Positions 36,508 through 43,973 of a DNA stretch of 47,705 bases are shown here, piece by piece; positions within the stretch are counted from its first letter, which is position 1, and every line of letters starts with the position of its first letter. The notes beneath the pieces are model-generated. The model did no database searches. It had not been told where the DNA came from and was given only the letters and a program-made list of their open reading frames with translations. Both the position numbers and the translations under genes were made by a program. The DNA is from Neorhizobium sp. SHOUNA12A. GTDB taxonomy: Bacteria; Pseudomonadota; Alphaproteobacteria; Rhizobiales; Rhizobiaceae. The DNA lies in the NCBI RefSeq assembly GCF_023006505.1, contig NZ_JALBGV010000045.1:1-47705 (forward strand). Reading direction: 5' to 3'.

Positions 36508-37362
36508 TTAGTCCTGGGCGAGTGGCGTTACATCGACTGCAAACCATTTCTGGGCGAGGCGCTTGACGGTGCCGTCGTCAATGGCTTCCTTGACGGATTT
36601 GTCGAGGGTTGCCTTCAACTTCGTATCGTCCTTACGCAAACCGATGCCGACACCCGTTCCGAATGGTCCGCCAAGGAAGGTCGGCCCAAGGATGTCGTAG
36701 TTGTCGAACTGCTTGTTCTTCTTGGTCGTCGCAAGAGAAATATTCGACTGCACGATCGCGTCCACGCGGCCCGACAAAAGATCGAGTTCCTGCTCTTCGG
36801 TTGACTTGTATTGGCGGACTTCCACGCCATCCTTGAAATACTGCTCAAGGAAGGCCGAGTTCGTCGTCGAGCCCTGGACACCGATCACCTTACCCTTGAG
36901 CAGCGGTCGCATCTTCTCTATAACCGCCTTCGCTCCGTCCGCGTTGGTTCCAAGGTCGAAGGACTGGCCGGTTTCGGGCAGTTTTGCGAGATCGGAATTC
37001 TTCGCGGCAAAGAAACCGTTCCTGGCTCGAGCGTACGGGATACTGAAGGCAATCGCCTCCTGGCGCTTCGCGGTGATGCCCATAGCGGCAATGATAGCGT
37101 CGTATTTACCAGCGTTTAGCGCAGGAATGATGCCATCCCAGGCCTGAGGCAAGATTTCGCACTTCAGTTTTGCGCGGGCGCAAAGATCGATGGCGAGATC
37201 TATATCAAAACCCTTCAGCGTGCCGCCTTCGGTGAAGTTCCAGGGAGCGTAGGATCCCTCGGTGGCAATTTTCACAACCTGTTCCTGCGCCGGCGCGGGG
37301 ATAGCGGAAGCCGCAAGCGCAACTGCTATTACTGCCGAAGACAGAATCGAAGAATATCTCAT
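36508..37362 (-). CDS. Periplasmic opine/amino-acid binding protein (OccT/NocT-like)
   Basis: The protein (284 aa) has a Sec signal peptide (MRYSSILSSAVIAVALAASA, cleavage near APAQEQ) and the solute-binding fold: VVKIATEGSYAPWNF, KGFDIDLAIDLC, WDGIIPALNAGKYDAIIAAM. It captures substrate for the permease pair. AGAGGG sits 9 nt before the ATG at 37362; 37371 is an alternative. It is the first gene of the opine-type operon and is transcribed away from the LysR gene. Confidence 0.93.
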   Translation of the reverse strand: MRYSSILSSAVIAVALAASAIPAPAQEQVVKIATEGSYAPWNFTEGGTLKGFDIDLAIDLCARAKLKCEILPQAWDGIIPALNAGKYDAIIAAMGITAKRQEAIAFSIPYARARNGFFAAKNSDLAKLPETGQSFDLGTNADGAKAVIEKMRPLLKGKVIGVQGSTTNSAFLEQYFKDGVEVRQYKSTEEQELDLLSGRVDAIVQSNISLATTKKNKQFDNYDILGPTFLGGPFGTGVGIGLRKDDTKLKATLDKSVKEAIDDGTVKRLAQKWFAVDVTPLAQD

Positions 37363-37510
37363 GACTTTCATCCCTCTGGAAAACCTGGCCCATACCGATC
37401 GCAGCATCTATTTTAATCTTCTCGCGATCAGTCGCGGGTAGCTTATTCGCCCGCGACGACAACTCTAGAGCTTGCTTTCGATAGCACAACTCCATAAATT
37501 GGCATTCCTT

Positions 37511-37527
37511 GATAACAAAACATTATC
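37511..37527. promoter_or_regulatory. LysR box GATAA-N7-TTATC in divergent promoter
   Basis: The sequence GATAACAAAACATTATC is a perfect 5-bp inverted repeat containing the T-N11-A pattern bound by LysR-type regulators. It lies 55 nt before the LysR start and about 150 nt before the binding-protein gene, as the OccR and NocR sites do. This is the natural activator site for the opine operon and for autoregulation. Confidence 0.7.
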
Positions 37528-37581
37528 ATTCCCACGGGTCGACTTTGTCGGGGAGCGTGAGCGATTGATTGGGGAGATGTA

Positions 37582-38484
37582 ATGCTGCAGTCGCGTCAGC
37601 TGGAAATATTCCGGGCAGTCATGCTCACGGGGGGGATGAGAACAGCGTCTGACATGGTAGGTATCACTCAACCCGCGATCAGCCGCCTAATTCGTGATCT
37701 GGAAGCAGACGTCGGATTTTCTTTATTTGAGCGACTGGGTAACCGCCTTCGCCCAACGGAGGAAGCCATGATGCTTTACAAGGAGGTTTCACGCCACTTT
37801 GAAGGCATTGATCGAATCGATAAGGTTGTACAGAATATCAGAATGTCCCGCCTGGGCTCGGTTAGGGTTGCTTGCTACACGGCCTTGGCGATTAATTTCA
37901 TGTCGGACGTGATCGAAACTTTTGCGGCGGACCGTCCCGACGTGTCGATATACCTTCATGACGATGCGTCACAGGTGGTGTTAGAACTTGTCGCGCTACA
38001 TCATTTCGACATTGGCGTAGCTTTCGCCAAAGGCGATTATCCCGGCGTGTTTCTGGAGCCTTTGCCCACGCTTTGTGCGGTGTGCATTGTGCCAGAAACC
38101 CACCGCCTGAATAGGAAAGACGTAATTAGTCCGACCGATCTCGAGGGTGAGACGCTGATTTCGCTGGGCATGAACAGCCTTCTTCGCATGCAACTTGATG
38201 CGGTTCTGGCAGAGCATAATGTCACGTGCCAGCGGCGTATCGAAACCACGTTTGCCATGAGTGCTTGTGATCTCGTCAGCCGAGGATTGGGAGTTGCGCT
38301 TGTCGATCCCTTCACAGCGGACGCATACCCGTCAAGAGGACTGTCTCGGAAGAGCTTTGCCCCCGCAGTGCCATACAATTTCGGGATAGCTCTTCCGAGC
38401 GGAAAAGCTCCGCCAAGATTGGTTGAAGACTTCCGCGCATCGATATGGCAGGCGATAGATCGGCTGCCGTTTGAGCGATTGTAG
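37582..38484 (+). CDS. LysR-family regulator (OccR/NocR-like)
   Basis: The 300-residue protein has an N-terminal winged helix (LEIFRAVMLTGGMRTASDMV, GITQPAISRLIRDLEADVG) and a C-terminal effector-binding domain. MLQSRQLEIFRAVM is typical of OccR and NocR. GGGGAGATGTA at 37571-37581 includes its ribosome site. Divergent orientation and the LysR box in between indicate that it turns on the uptake and oxidase operon when the opine is present. The effector is not readable from sequence. Confidence 0.93.
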   Translation: MLQSRQLEIFRAVMLTGGMRTASDMVGITQPAISRLIRDLEADVGFSLFERLGNRLRPTEEAMMLYKEVSRHFEGIDRIDKVVQNIRMSRLGSVRVACYTALAINFMSDVIETFAADRPDVSIYLHDDASQVVLELVALHHFDIGVAFAKGDYPGVFLEPLPTLCAVCIVPETHRLNRKDVISPTDLEGETLISLGMNSLLRMQLDAVLAEHNVTCQRRIETTFAMSACDLVSRGLGVALVDPFTADAYPSRGLSRKSFAPAVPYNFGIALPSGKAPPRLVEDFRASIWQAIDRLPFERL

Positions 38485-38637
38485 GTGCTTACCAGTCTCC
38501 ACAACGAAAGAATTCCGGACGGCGATAGGTACACCTGATTTTGCGGACGCTTTACCGAGTCACGAGAGGCGGGCAAGCCGCCTGTCGCGCTCATCCACGA
38601 ATTCAGTCACGAACTTATGTACGAATGGACAAATGAA

Positions 38638-38662
38638 CAAGACATAAATATATATCCTGCAA
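38638..38662 (-). repeat. Putative T-DNA right border
   Basis: Minus strand: TTGCAGGATATAT, then ATTTATGTCTTG. The VirD2 nick-site core GCAGGATATAT is intact, and positions 16, 19, 20 and 21 also agree with the classic border. Because the T-DNA interior lies 5' of this copy on the strand that reads TGGCAGGATATAT-like, it takes the right-border role. A tandem AATAGCCAGC pair follows inside (38661-38680), and a TAAGTTCGTG stretch resembling the overdrive beginning lies outside (38608-38617, minus). Confidence 0.68.
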
Positions 38663-38940
38663 TAGCCAGCAATAGCCAGCTATCATCAGGCCGGACAAAA
38701 GCATTCCCAAGTAGCTACGAATTCACGCCGATCAAACGAATTTTTCAGGCTTAATGATAGTTGTATTTTGCCTAGCTGATTGTTGTATTCTGCTTGGATG
38801 AAGGAGTGACCAAGCTAGCGGCTAATCCGCAACCGAACGAAGGCGAGTGTATCGCCAACTAAACCGATCTGACAAAGACGACGACAACGAAGTGAGGACT
38901 GTGCCACAACAGGCACTGGACGATCTGCAGCGTCATGGGA

Positions 38941-40050
38941 CTAAAATCCGCAATCCTTGAAAAGGGGCACCTTCAGACCCTGAGCCTCAGCCAGCTTGTG
39001 GAAGACGTGTTCGGTGACATAGGCATCCAGAATGGGCATGCCGACCGCCTCCATGTGAATGGGCCCGTCCCGCTTTTGGCCAGGATTGAGCTCAAACATG
39101 TTCAGGACCCCGTGCGCACCGGCTTCCTTCAGAAAGTCCATGCCCTGCTTTGCGAAAAAACGAGGCAGGCAATCAACGCCCCGCGTGCCCACCAAGATGA
39201 TGTGATCGACCACGGGGGTGCCGCTCTCAAGGACTTCCCAGAGATACTCGTCGGAATAGGTCTCGATGCCCAGGCTGGTCGTCGCCGCATCGGATTTCAG
39301 ATCGGCAAGCTCAAAGAGAGCCTCGTCGGAGCTGTTGATGCTGGACCTGTTGACGCTGGCCCCGGTGACGGTGACCACCAGATCGGCTTCAGCAAGCAGG
39401 TCCTTGGTGGTTGTCGATGCGATAGGCAATCTGCCGAGGTCGGCTTTGAGCTCTTGCACCAGTCGATCAGCCGAGGGTCCCGTGCTCTTGACAAGCACGC
39501 TTCCGAATTTGCCCGGCTCCAACGTTTCGAGGTGAGCGAGGAACCGAACGATCCATCCCACGACCGGCCCCGCTCCGAAGATGAACACGTTGATGCCCGT
39601 GTCCTCGGAAAAGAACAGCTCCAGGATCTTGCTGACATAGACAGCAGTTCGGGCATGCGAGATCTGGGTCCCTTCGAGAAACCCGATGGGCCGGCCGGTG
39701 TAGCGATCGGTGGCCGTAATGGTTGAGGTCGATCGCTGAAGGCCAAGCTCGAGGTTGGCCGGCAGGGCGTTGAGAAGCTTTTTGACCAGCATGTGGTCCG
39801 AGGTCGCGGTGAGGGTCGAATGATGCGCTTCGCGGCGGTACTTCTCTTCGAAATGCGCATACTTCGGCAATCCGGTGAGCTGCTCGTTCGGAGCATAGTC
39901 GATGACCTTCTTGTCACCGGGGTCCTTGCCATCACGCAAACGCTGCCACATGCCCCGGGTCGCCTCCAGCACGAGCGCCGGCGCGAGGACCACGCCCTGC
40001 GCCTTCATGTCCTCCTCGCTCCAGTAGCGGCAAGGGAGATACTGCTCCAT
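38941..40050 (-). CDS. Ornithine cyclodeaminase/mu-crystallin-family protein within T-DNA-like element
   Basis: The protein (369 aa) has a Rossmann site FIFGAGPVVGWIVRFLAHLE and a conserved N-terminal half (KYAHFEEKYRREAHHSTLTA) of the OCD/mu-crystallin class, though it is only distantly like the operon OCD at 28.8 kb. Members deaminate ornithine, reduce imines or make amino-acid condensates (SbnB). RolD, a plant-expressed ornithine cyclodeaminase, comes from Ri T-DNA. The start MEQYLPCRYW has no ribosome site; the leader is CA-rich (about 90 nt), and the start context GACATGG fits a eukaryotic start. Likely roles are proline-type product formation or opine synthesis in the plant. Confidence 0.75.
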   Translation of the reverse strand: MEQYLPCRYWSEEDMKAQGVVLAPALVLEATRGMWQRLRDGKDPGDKKVIDYAPNEQLTGLPKYAHFEEKYRREAHHSTLTATSDHMLVKKLLNALPANLELGLQRSTSTITATDRYTGRPIGFLEGTQISHARTAVYVSKILELFFSEDTGINVFIFGAGPVVGWIVRFLAHLETLEPGKFGSVLVKSTGPSADRLVQELKADLGRLPIASTTTKDLLAEADLVVTVTGASVNRSSINSSDEALFELADLKSDAATTSLGIETYSDEYLWEVLESGTPVVDHIILVGTRGVDCLPRFFAKQGMDFLKEAGAHGVLNMFELNPGQKRDGPIHMEAVGMPILDAYVTEHVFHKLAEAQGLKVPLFKDCGF

Positions 40051-40201
40051 GTCGCCGGGTAGTTTTGTGCAAGGACGATTTCAAATTGAATGTGGATGCT
40101 GAGTTTGTGTTGCTTGCTGATGTTGGTTGCTGGTGTTGGCTCTTCGATCTGCGGCGACGCTCCATCAAATAGAACTTCGGCGGCCTAACCAGGCGCGAAC
40201 A

Positions 40202-40415
40202 GATGACGTGGCACTGTCATTCGAAATCTCTCGTATGCGCTTCACGAACCCACCGCTTGCATCTGTCGATGACGTGGCTGTCGTTGGTTGGCTCGGTTTC
40301 CCGGCGCACGCAATCGTCGTCATCTGATGACGTGGCACGGTCATTCGAAATCTATCGTATGCCCGTCACGAGCCCACTGGTTCCACCTGTCGATGACGTG
40401 GCAAGATGACGTGGC
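40202..40415. promoter_or_regulatory. Five copies of GATGACGTGGC in the divergent promoter
   Basis: Exact copies start at 40202, 40268, 40326, 40392 and 40405. The first four belong to a 77-bp imperfect direct repeat (40202-40278 and 40326-40402, 68 of 77 identical). TGACG and ACGTGG are the cores bound by plant TGA and G-box bZIP factors, and TGACG occurs in ocs-type elements of opine synthase promoters. The position between the two T-DNA-like genes fits an enhancer active on both. Confidence 0.65.
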
Positions 40416-40467
40416 CTCCGAAATACGGCCGGGCTCGCGCCGCTGACCCTGCGATACCTCATGCCCT

Positions 40468-40473
40468 TATAAA
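40468..40473 (+). promoter_or_regulatory. TATAAA box upstream of the 688-aa gene
   Basis: TATAAA lies 114 nt before the ATG, downstream of the TGACGTGGC cluster. A start site about 30 nt further on would give a leader of some 85 nt that is CT/CA-rich and lacks AUG. Nothing resembling bacterial -35/-10 boxes at proper spacing is obvious. Confidence 0.4.
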
Positions 40474-40586
40474 CTCGACTTTCGAGATATTCTTGCTCTT
40501 CCTTCTCACAATCAAATCCAAACCACCGAACACACCAACCTGATCACCTCTTTATCATTCCTCGACGCGCACTGTTCACCCGAACC

Positions 40587-42653
40587 ATGTCTTCCTCCGC
40601 GGGCAACAACGAGATCGGACCGATGGCCGACGCCCTCGCCGGCTTGGGCCTTGTCCCGACGGATGAACAGCTGGATCTGAGACCGCCTCCGGCAACGCAG
40701 GCGGAATGGGTCGAACGCTTGTCCGGCTCGGTGCCCGCCGACCAGGTGACGTTCCTGGCAACCATCTTTGCCGACATTGCCAAGCAGGACACGCCGGAGT
40801 TCCGGCGCAAGGTTCAGCCGGTCGTCACCAGAATGCGCCATCGCCTCAAGACATTCGAAGATGCCGTTCTGGCCGGCCCCGAACGTCGGCGGGCGGCCTA
40901 CGATCTGGCGCGCCCCCGATCGTTCCTCAATGGGCGCTGGACCCGATCGCCTTTTGCGGCCCTGTACAACGAGCTTAAGAACTTTCGGCTCGCCGACCCC
41001 GACGCTGCCGAAGGTGACCCCATGGCCAAAGACGGTGGCACGTCGTGGCTGCAACGTGTCCTTTGGGCCCTCGTCTGCACCCTGCCCTACGCCATACCCG
41101 CAGCAACAGCGGCCGGGCAACACGCTCGCCTTTACCTCGCCATCATGTCCGCGAATGCCTCCCGTGGCTTTGCCATACTGACGGGCAAGGTACTCGATAC
41201 CCTCTCCAATGCAGCCGTCATGCTCGATCATTTCGCCGACTGGATCATGCCTACGGTCGTCGGGCCGCCGATTTTCCAAGTTGGCCCCACCTTCGACCCC
41301 TCAAGCAAACATCTTCTGAACTTGATCGACTACAATGTCGGTACACTGGCGGGGGCGACCTTTATGTACCTCATGCCGAATTACCTCCCAACCTGGATCG
41401 ATAAGCTCTCCGATTTCCTCTGGAAGACCGCCGATCCCGCCATCACCGATCAACAGGGCCAAGCCGCCGTTCGGGAACTGATCGAAGGCCTCAAGCTGGA
41501 CAAGACGGATTTGAACAACACGAGGGATGCCTATACCCAGAGAAACCTCGGGTGGCTAGGGGACCAAAGCAAGATCAACGCGGCTGCCAGCGAGGCCGTC
41601 TCCCAGTGGAACAATGCCATCGACAAGACCATCAACGCGCTTGCCAAATCGGTCGGCGATAGCGGTCCCGGGAAGGCAGCTCCGGTTGAGAAGTTCCCGG
41701 GCGAACAATGGGCCCAATATGGGATGGTCCTTTTTACCGGCCTGCTGTTCGCTGCGCGGATTGGTACTGCCATCGTCGAGCAGCTGCTGGTTTACGGCCT
41801 CTCCATGTACGCGGCCTACGGCATGATCAAGATGTGGATCAACGCAGGTGGCGCACGCATCCCCATTCCGGGAACTGGTCGGGCTATTCCTCTCCCTGGA
41901 GACCAGAACAAGAGATTTTCCGACACTGCCAACAGCTTTTCCAACCTCGCCGCCAACGGAATGCCCCAGCTGATCGTCGCCATCGTCAATCTCGTACTCA
42001 AAAAGACCACGGGCATGAGTGCAGTGGACAGCGATATCGGTTTCGTTGTCATACTTGTAGGTCTTACCGCCATCAACCTTGGCGTCGGTTCGCACATCGG
42101 ACCCGTTGGAAGCCACGCCGGTCTCAGAGCCATCGAGAAGTTGACGCGCGGACGGTTCGACCTCATTCCACGCGAGTTCGACACCAAGCCTGTCGAGATA
42201 CGTCCGACAACCCGCCTTGATGATGCATCAGCCGAGGCGATCCGGGCATTCCTCCACACGGTTATCCAGTGGAGCAGTATTCCCGCCGAACCCGTGCCCG
42301 AGGATCTGGCTCACCCAACCGAAGACGAGACTGCCCTGGCCGGGTGGCAAGCCGCCGCAGAACAGGAAATCTACCGGCAGGCGGGAACCTACCTCCTGCC
42401 GATGATTGCGGAACGGGGAACCGATAACCTCGGGTTCGACCCCAAGGTCTTTCTCGACCATCTGCGCGCTTTCGCCCTGCCCGCACTCCTGCGCGCTAGA
42501 ACCACCGCATCGTTCGAAGCCACTGTTCCACCGGAGCACCCTTACATCAAGCTAGAGGGCAAGATCTATGTCTATTGGGGCCACGAGGGGATGGACGACG
42601 AAGCGGATCCGGATGACGCCGTTTCGGACTGCTCAGCGGACCACCAGTCGTGA
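40587..42653 (+). CDS. Unrecognised 688-aa protein with hydrophobic segments in T-DNA-like element
   Basis: No family is recognised. The N-terminal 150 residues are charged and helical (MSSSAGNNEIGPMADAL). Hydrophobic stretches lie at about 155-185 (LWALVCTLPYAIPAATAAG), 250-268, 377-418 (MVLFTGLLFAARIGTAIVEQ), 460-472 and 485-500, suggesting membrane insertion. The last 150 residues are soluble and acidic. The start context CGAACCATGTC lacks a Shine-Dalgarno sequence, while the A at -3 (ACCATG) suits eukaryotic initiation. An AATAAA lies 211 nt after the stop. It may act in plant cells; a bacterial membrane protein is the alternative. Confidence 0.7.
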   Translation: MSSSAGNNEIGPMADALAGLGLVPTDEQLDLRPPPATQAEWVERLSGSVPADQVTFLATIFADIAKQDTPEFRRKVQPVVTRMRHRLKTFEDAVLAGPERRRAAYDLARPRSFLNGRWTRSPFAALYNELKNFRLADPDAAEGDPMAKDGGTSWLQRVLWALVCTLPYAIPAATAAGQHARLYLAIMSANASRGFAILTGKVLDTLSNAAVMLDHFADWIMPTVVGPPIFQVGPTFDPSSKHLLNLIDYNVGTLAGATFMYLMPNYLPTWIDKLSDFLWKTADPAITDQQGQAAVRELIEGLKLDKTDLNNTRDAYTQRNLGWLGDQSKINAAASEAVSQWNNAIDKTINALAKSVGDSGPGKAAPVEKFPGEQWAQYGMVLFTGLLFAARIGTAIVEQLLVYGLSMYAAYGMIKMWINAGGARIPIPGTGRAIPLPGDQNKRFSDTANSFSNLAANGMPQLIVAIVNLVLKKTTGMSAVDSDIGFVVILVGLTAINLGVGSHIGPVGSHAGLRAIEKLTRGRFDLIPREFDTKPVEIRPTTRLDDASAEAIRAFLHTVIQWSSIPAEPVPEDLAHPTEDETALAGWQAAAEQEIYRQAGTYLLPMIAERGTDNLGFDPKVFLDHLRAFALPALLRARTTASFEATVPPEHPYIKLEGKIYVYWGHEGMDDEADPDDAVSDCSADHQS

Positions 42654-42863
42654 GGCGACGTAAGTTGTCTTCGAACGATAATCAACACCATCAATGATTG
42701 ATCTTCAACAGATCATGGCAGGACATCGACATTTTCTTCAATGAGCTCAACACTCAGGCACTTCGCCTAAATCTGAAAATCGGGTCCAACACCTGGCAAA
42801 AAAACAGTGCGATAAGTTTGGATCGATTTTTCTTTTCCATAGCAGGTACAGCAGATTATGAAC

Positions 42864-42869
42864 AATAAA
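42864..42869 (+). promoter_or_regulatory. AATAAA, possible plant-type polyadenylation signal
   Basis: AATAAA occurs 211 nt after the stop of the 688-aa gene, within AT-rich sequence and before the left border. In plant genes it marks the near-upstream element for 3' end formation. One hexamer is weak evidence alone; its value is in the context. Confidence 0.35.
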
Positions 42870-42995
42870 ACACGAATGTTCTCTGCACTCTTATGCAATT
42901 TTTGAGTGCATCCGTGATGTCTCGTTTCCCGTGCCCAACTGCGCCAAGCCTCAGGTTAGAGCCAGGAAATAAGCCATATCCGCATCCAGTTACCG

Positions 42996-43068
42996 GCCTT
43001 TTCGGCTCCGCCGAATTGCTTGCAACTCCCGCAGCGCAGCAGAGGGCCAGAGGCGGAGCCGAAAAGGC
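42996..43068. repeat. 17-bp perfect inverted repeat beside the left border
   Basis: GCCTTTTCGGCTCCGCC (42996-43012) is repeated inverted at 43052-43068, with a 39-nt spacer. It sits 7 nt inside the predicted left border. It could be the paired ends of a lost insertion element or a strong terminator hairpin. The rest of 42654-43075 has no supported gene. Confidence 0.75.
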
Positions 43069-43075
43069 AGGAGGT

Positions 43076-43100
43076 AACTACATGCGAATATATCCTGCAA
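43076..43100 (-). repeat. Putative T-DNA left border
   Basis: Minus strand: TTGCAGGATATATT, then CGCATGTAGTT. It keeps the nick core and agrees with the nopaline left border at 17 of 25 bases, including TGTA at 19-22. Orientation equals that of the 38638 copy. Beyond it (43101-43404) I find no gene or RNA. Confidence 0.68.
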
Positions 43101-43404
43101 AACCCCAAACCGTTGAACGCGTCTATCAGCAGGTAGACACCAAACCGGGCTATGGCTCCGGCGCAGTCGTCTTGTCATAATATCTTTTACTCTCGGCATC
43201 CAAGCCGAAGTCAGGCGGAAATTCCATTGATCTACGCTGTTCAAATTCCCGAGCCACCTCTATCTGAATGCCGGTTGGCAGATACAAAGATTTGGTCGAG
43301 TTCATTTTCACAGCGGCCTGTTAAACCCTGCCTGCTCGACGCGGTCTGTGCTTACGCAATCCGCTGCAACGCGGTTGGACAAAACTAAGTCACTTAGTCT
43401 AATT

Positions 43405-43837
43405 TCACCTTGAAACGCGGGTCGAGAGGATAATTGAAGAGAGGGTACGCTCAACACCTTCGACCGTACCTATCTCATCGATCAACCGATCAAGGTCGGC
43501 GATGGAAGGTGCGGCGATGATGGCGATAAGATCGAAGGTTCCGCTGACAGAGTGAACCTCGACCACCGCATTTACTTTTTCGAGCGATGCGGTCACCTGC
43601 GAGAGCGCCTTTGGCGCGATCGTGATGAGGATATGTGCTCGAACGAGGCTGGAAGCGTAACTTTCCGACAGCCTTATGGAATAACCGGAAATAATCTTGT
43701 CTCGTTCGAGACGCTCAAGGCGGTGCCTGGACCGTCGTGCGCGAAAGCGATAGCCGCTTGGCCAAAGTTGCGACCGGCATCCGGGCATTTTCGCTGAGCA
43801 CCGCTAGCAATTCGCGATCCTTATCCGACAATTTCAT
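43405..43837 (-). pseudogene. Lrp/AsnC-family regulator with one-base insertion
   Basis: From ATG 43837 the frame reads MKLSDKDRELLAVLSENAR then the HTH VATLAKRLSLSRTTVQA, and stops early at APP. Removing one base near 43724 restores VQARLERLERDKIISGYSI and the C-terminal RAM domain (HSVSGTFDLIAIIAAPS) to the stop at 43405. So this is an intact-length Lrp regulator broken by a single inserted base. It is divergent from the saccharopine dehydrogenase-family gene, the arrangement of a local amino-acid-responsive regulator and its target. Confidence 0.85.
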
Positions 43838-43973
43838 GGATTTCACAATTCGCTAACTGTGCTCGGCATTCCGCCAAATTATGTACATCATATTGCTCAT
43901 TATGTCGCTATGAATCGTTTTCCCTCGGCGGCAAATCTATAAAAATCTTATAGGCAAACTCCAGGGGATTTAT

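Larger units (their letters stand above)
38638..43100 (-). mobile_element. T-DNA-like element bounded by two border-type repeats
   Basis: Two 25-bp direct repeats in the same orientation enclose 4.46 kb. Both read TTGCAGGATATAT on the minus strand; 18 of 25 bases are shared between them, and 16-17 of 25 match the classic nopaline left border. Inside lie just two genes, transcribed divergently, without bacterial ribosome sites and with plant-like signals. Outside the predicted right border is an opine-type catabolic operon. By border polarity, transfer would start at 38638-38662 and proceed toward 43076. Function as T-DNA is inferred; no vir genes are in the window. Confidence 0.72.

Noticed and set aside
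38661..38680. Tandem AATAGCCAGC as a CRISPR-like or iteron array
   Set aside because: Only two adjacent 10-bp units with no spacers and no replication gene near.
38760..38797. Repeated GTTGTATT-TGC motif as a regulatory array
   Set aside because: Two imperfect 16-bp copies only; could be a 3' signal of the OCD-like transcript but evidence is too thin to list.
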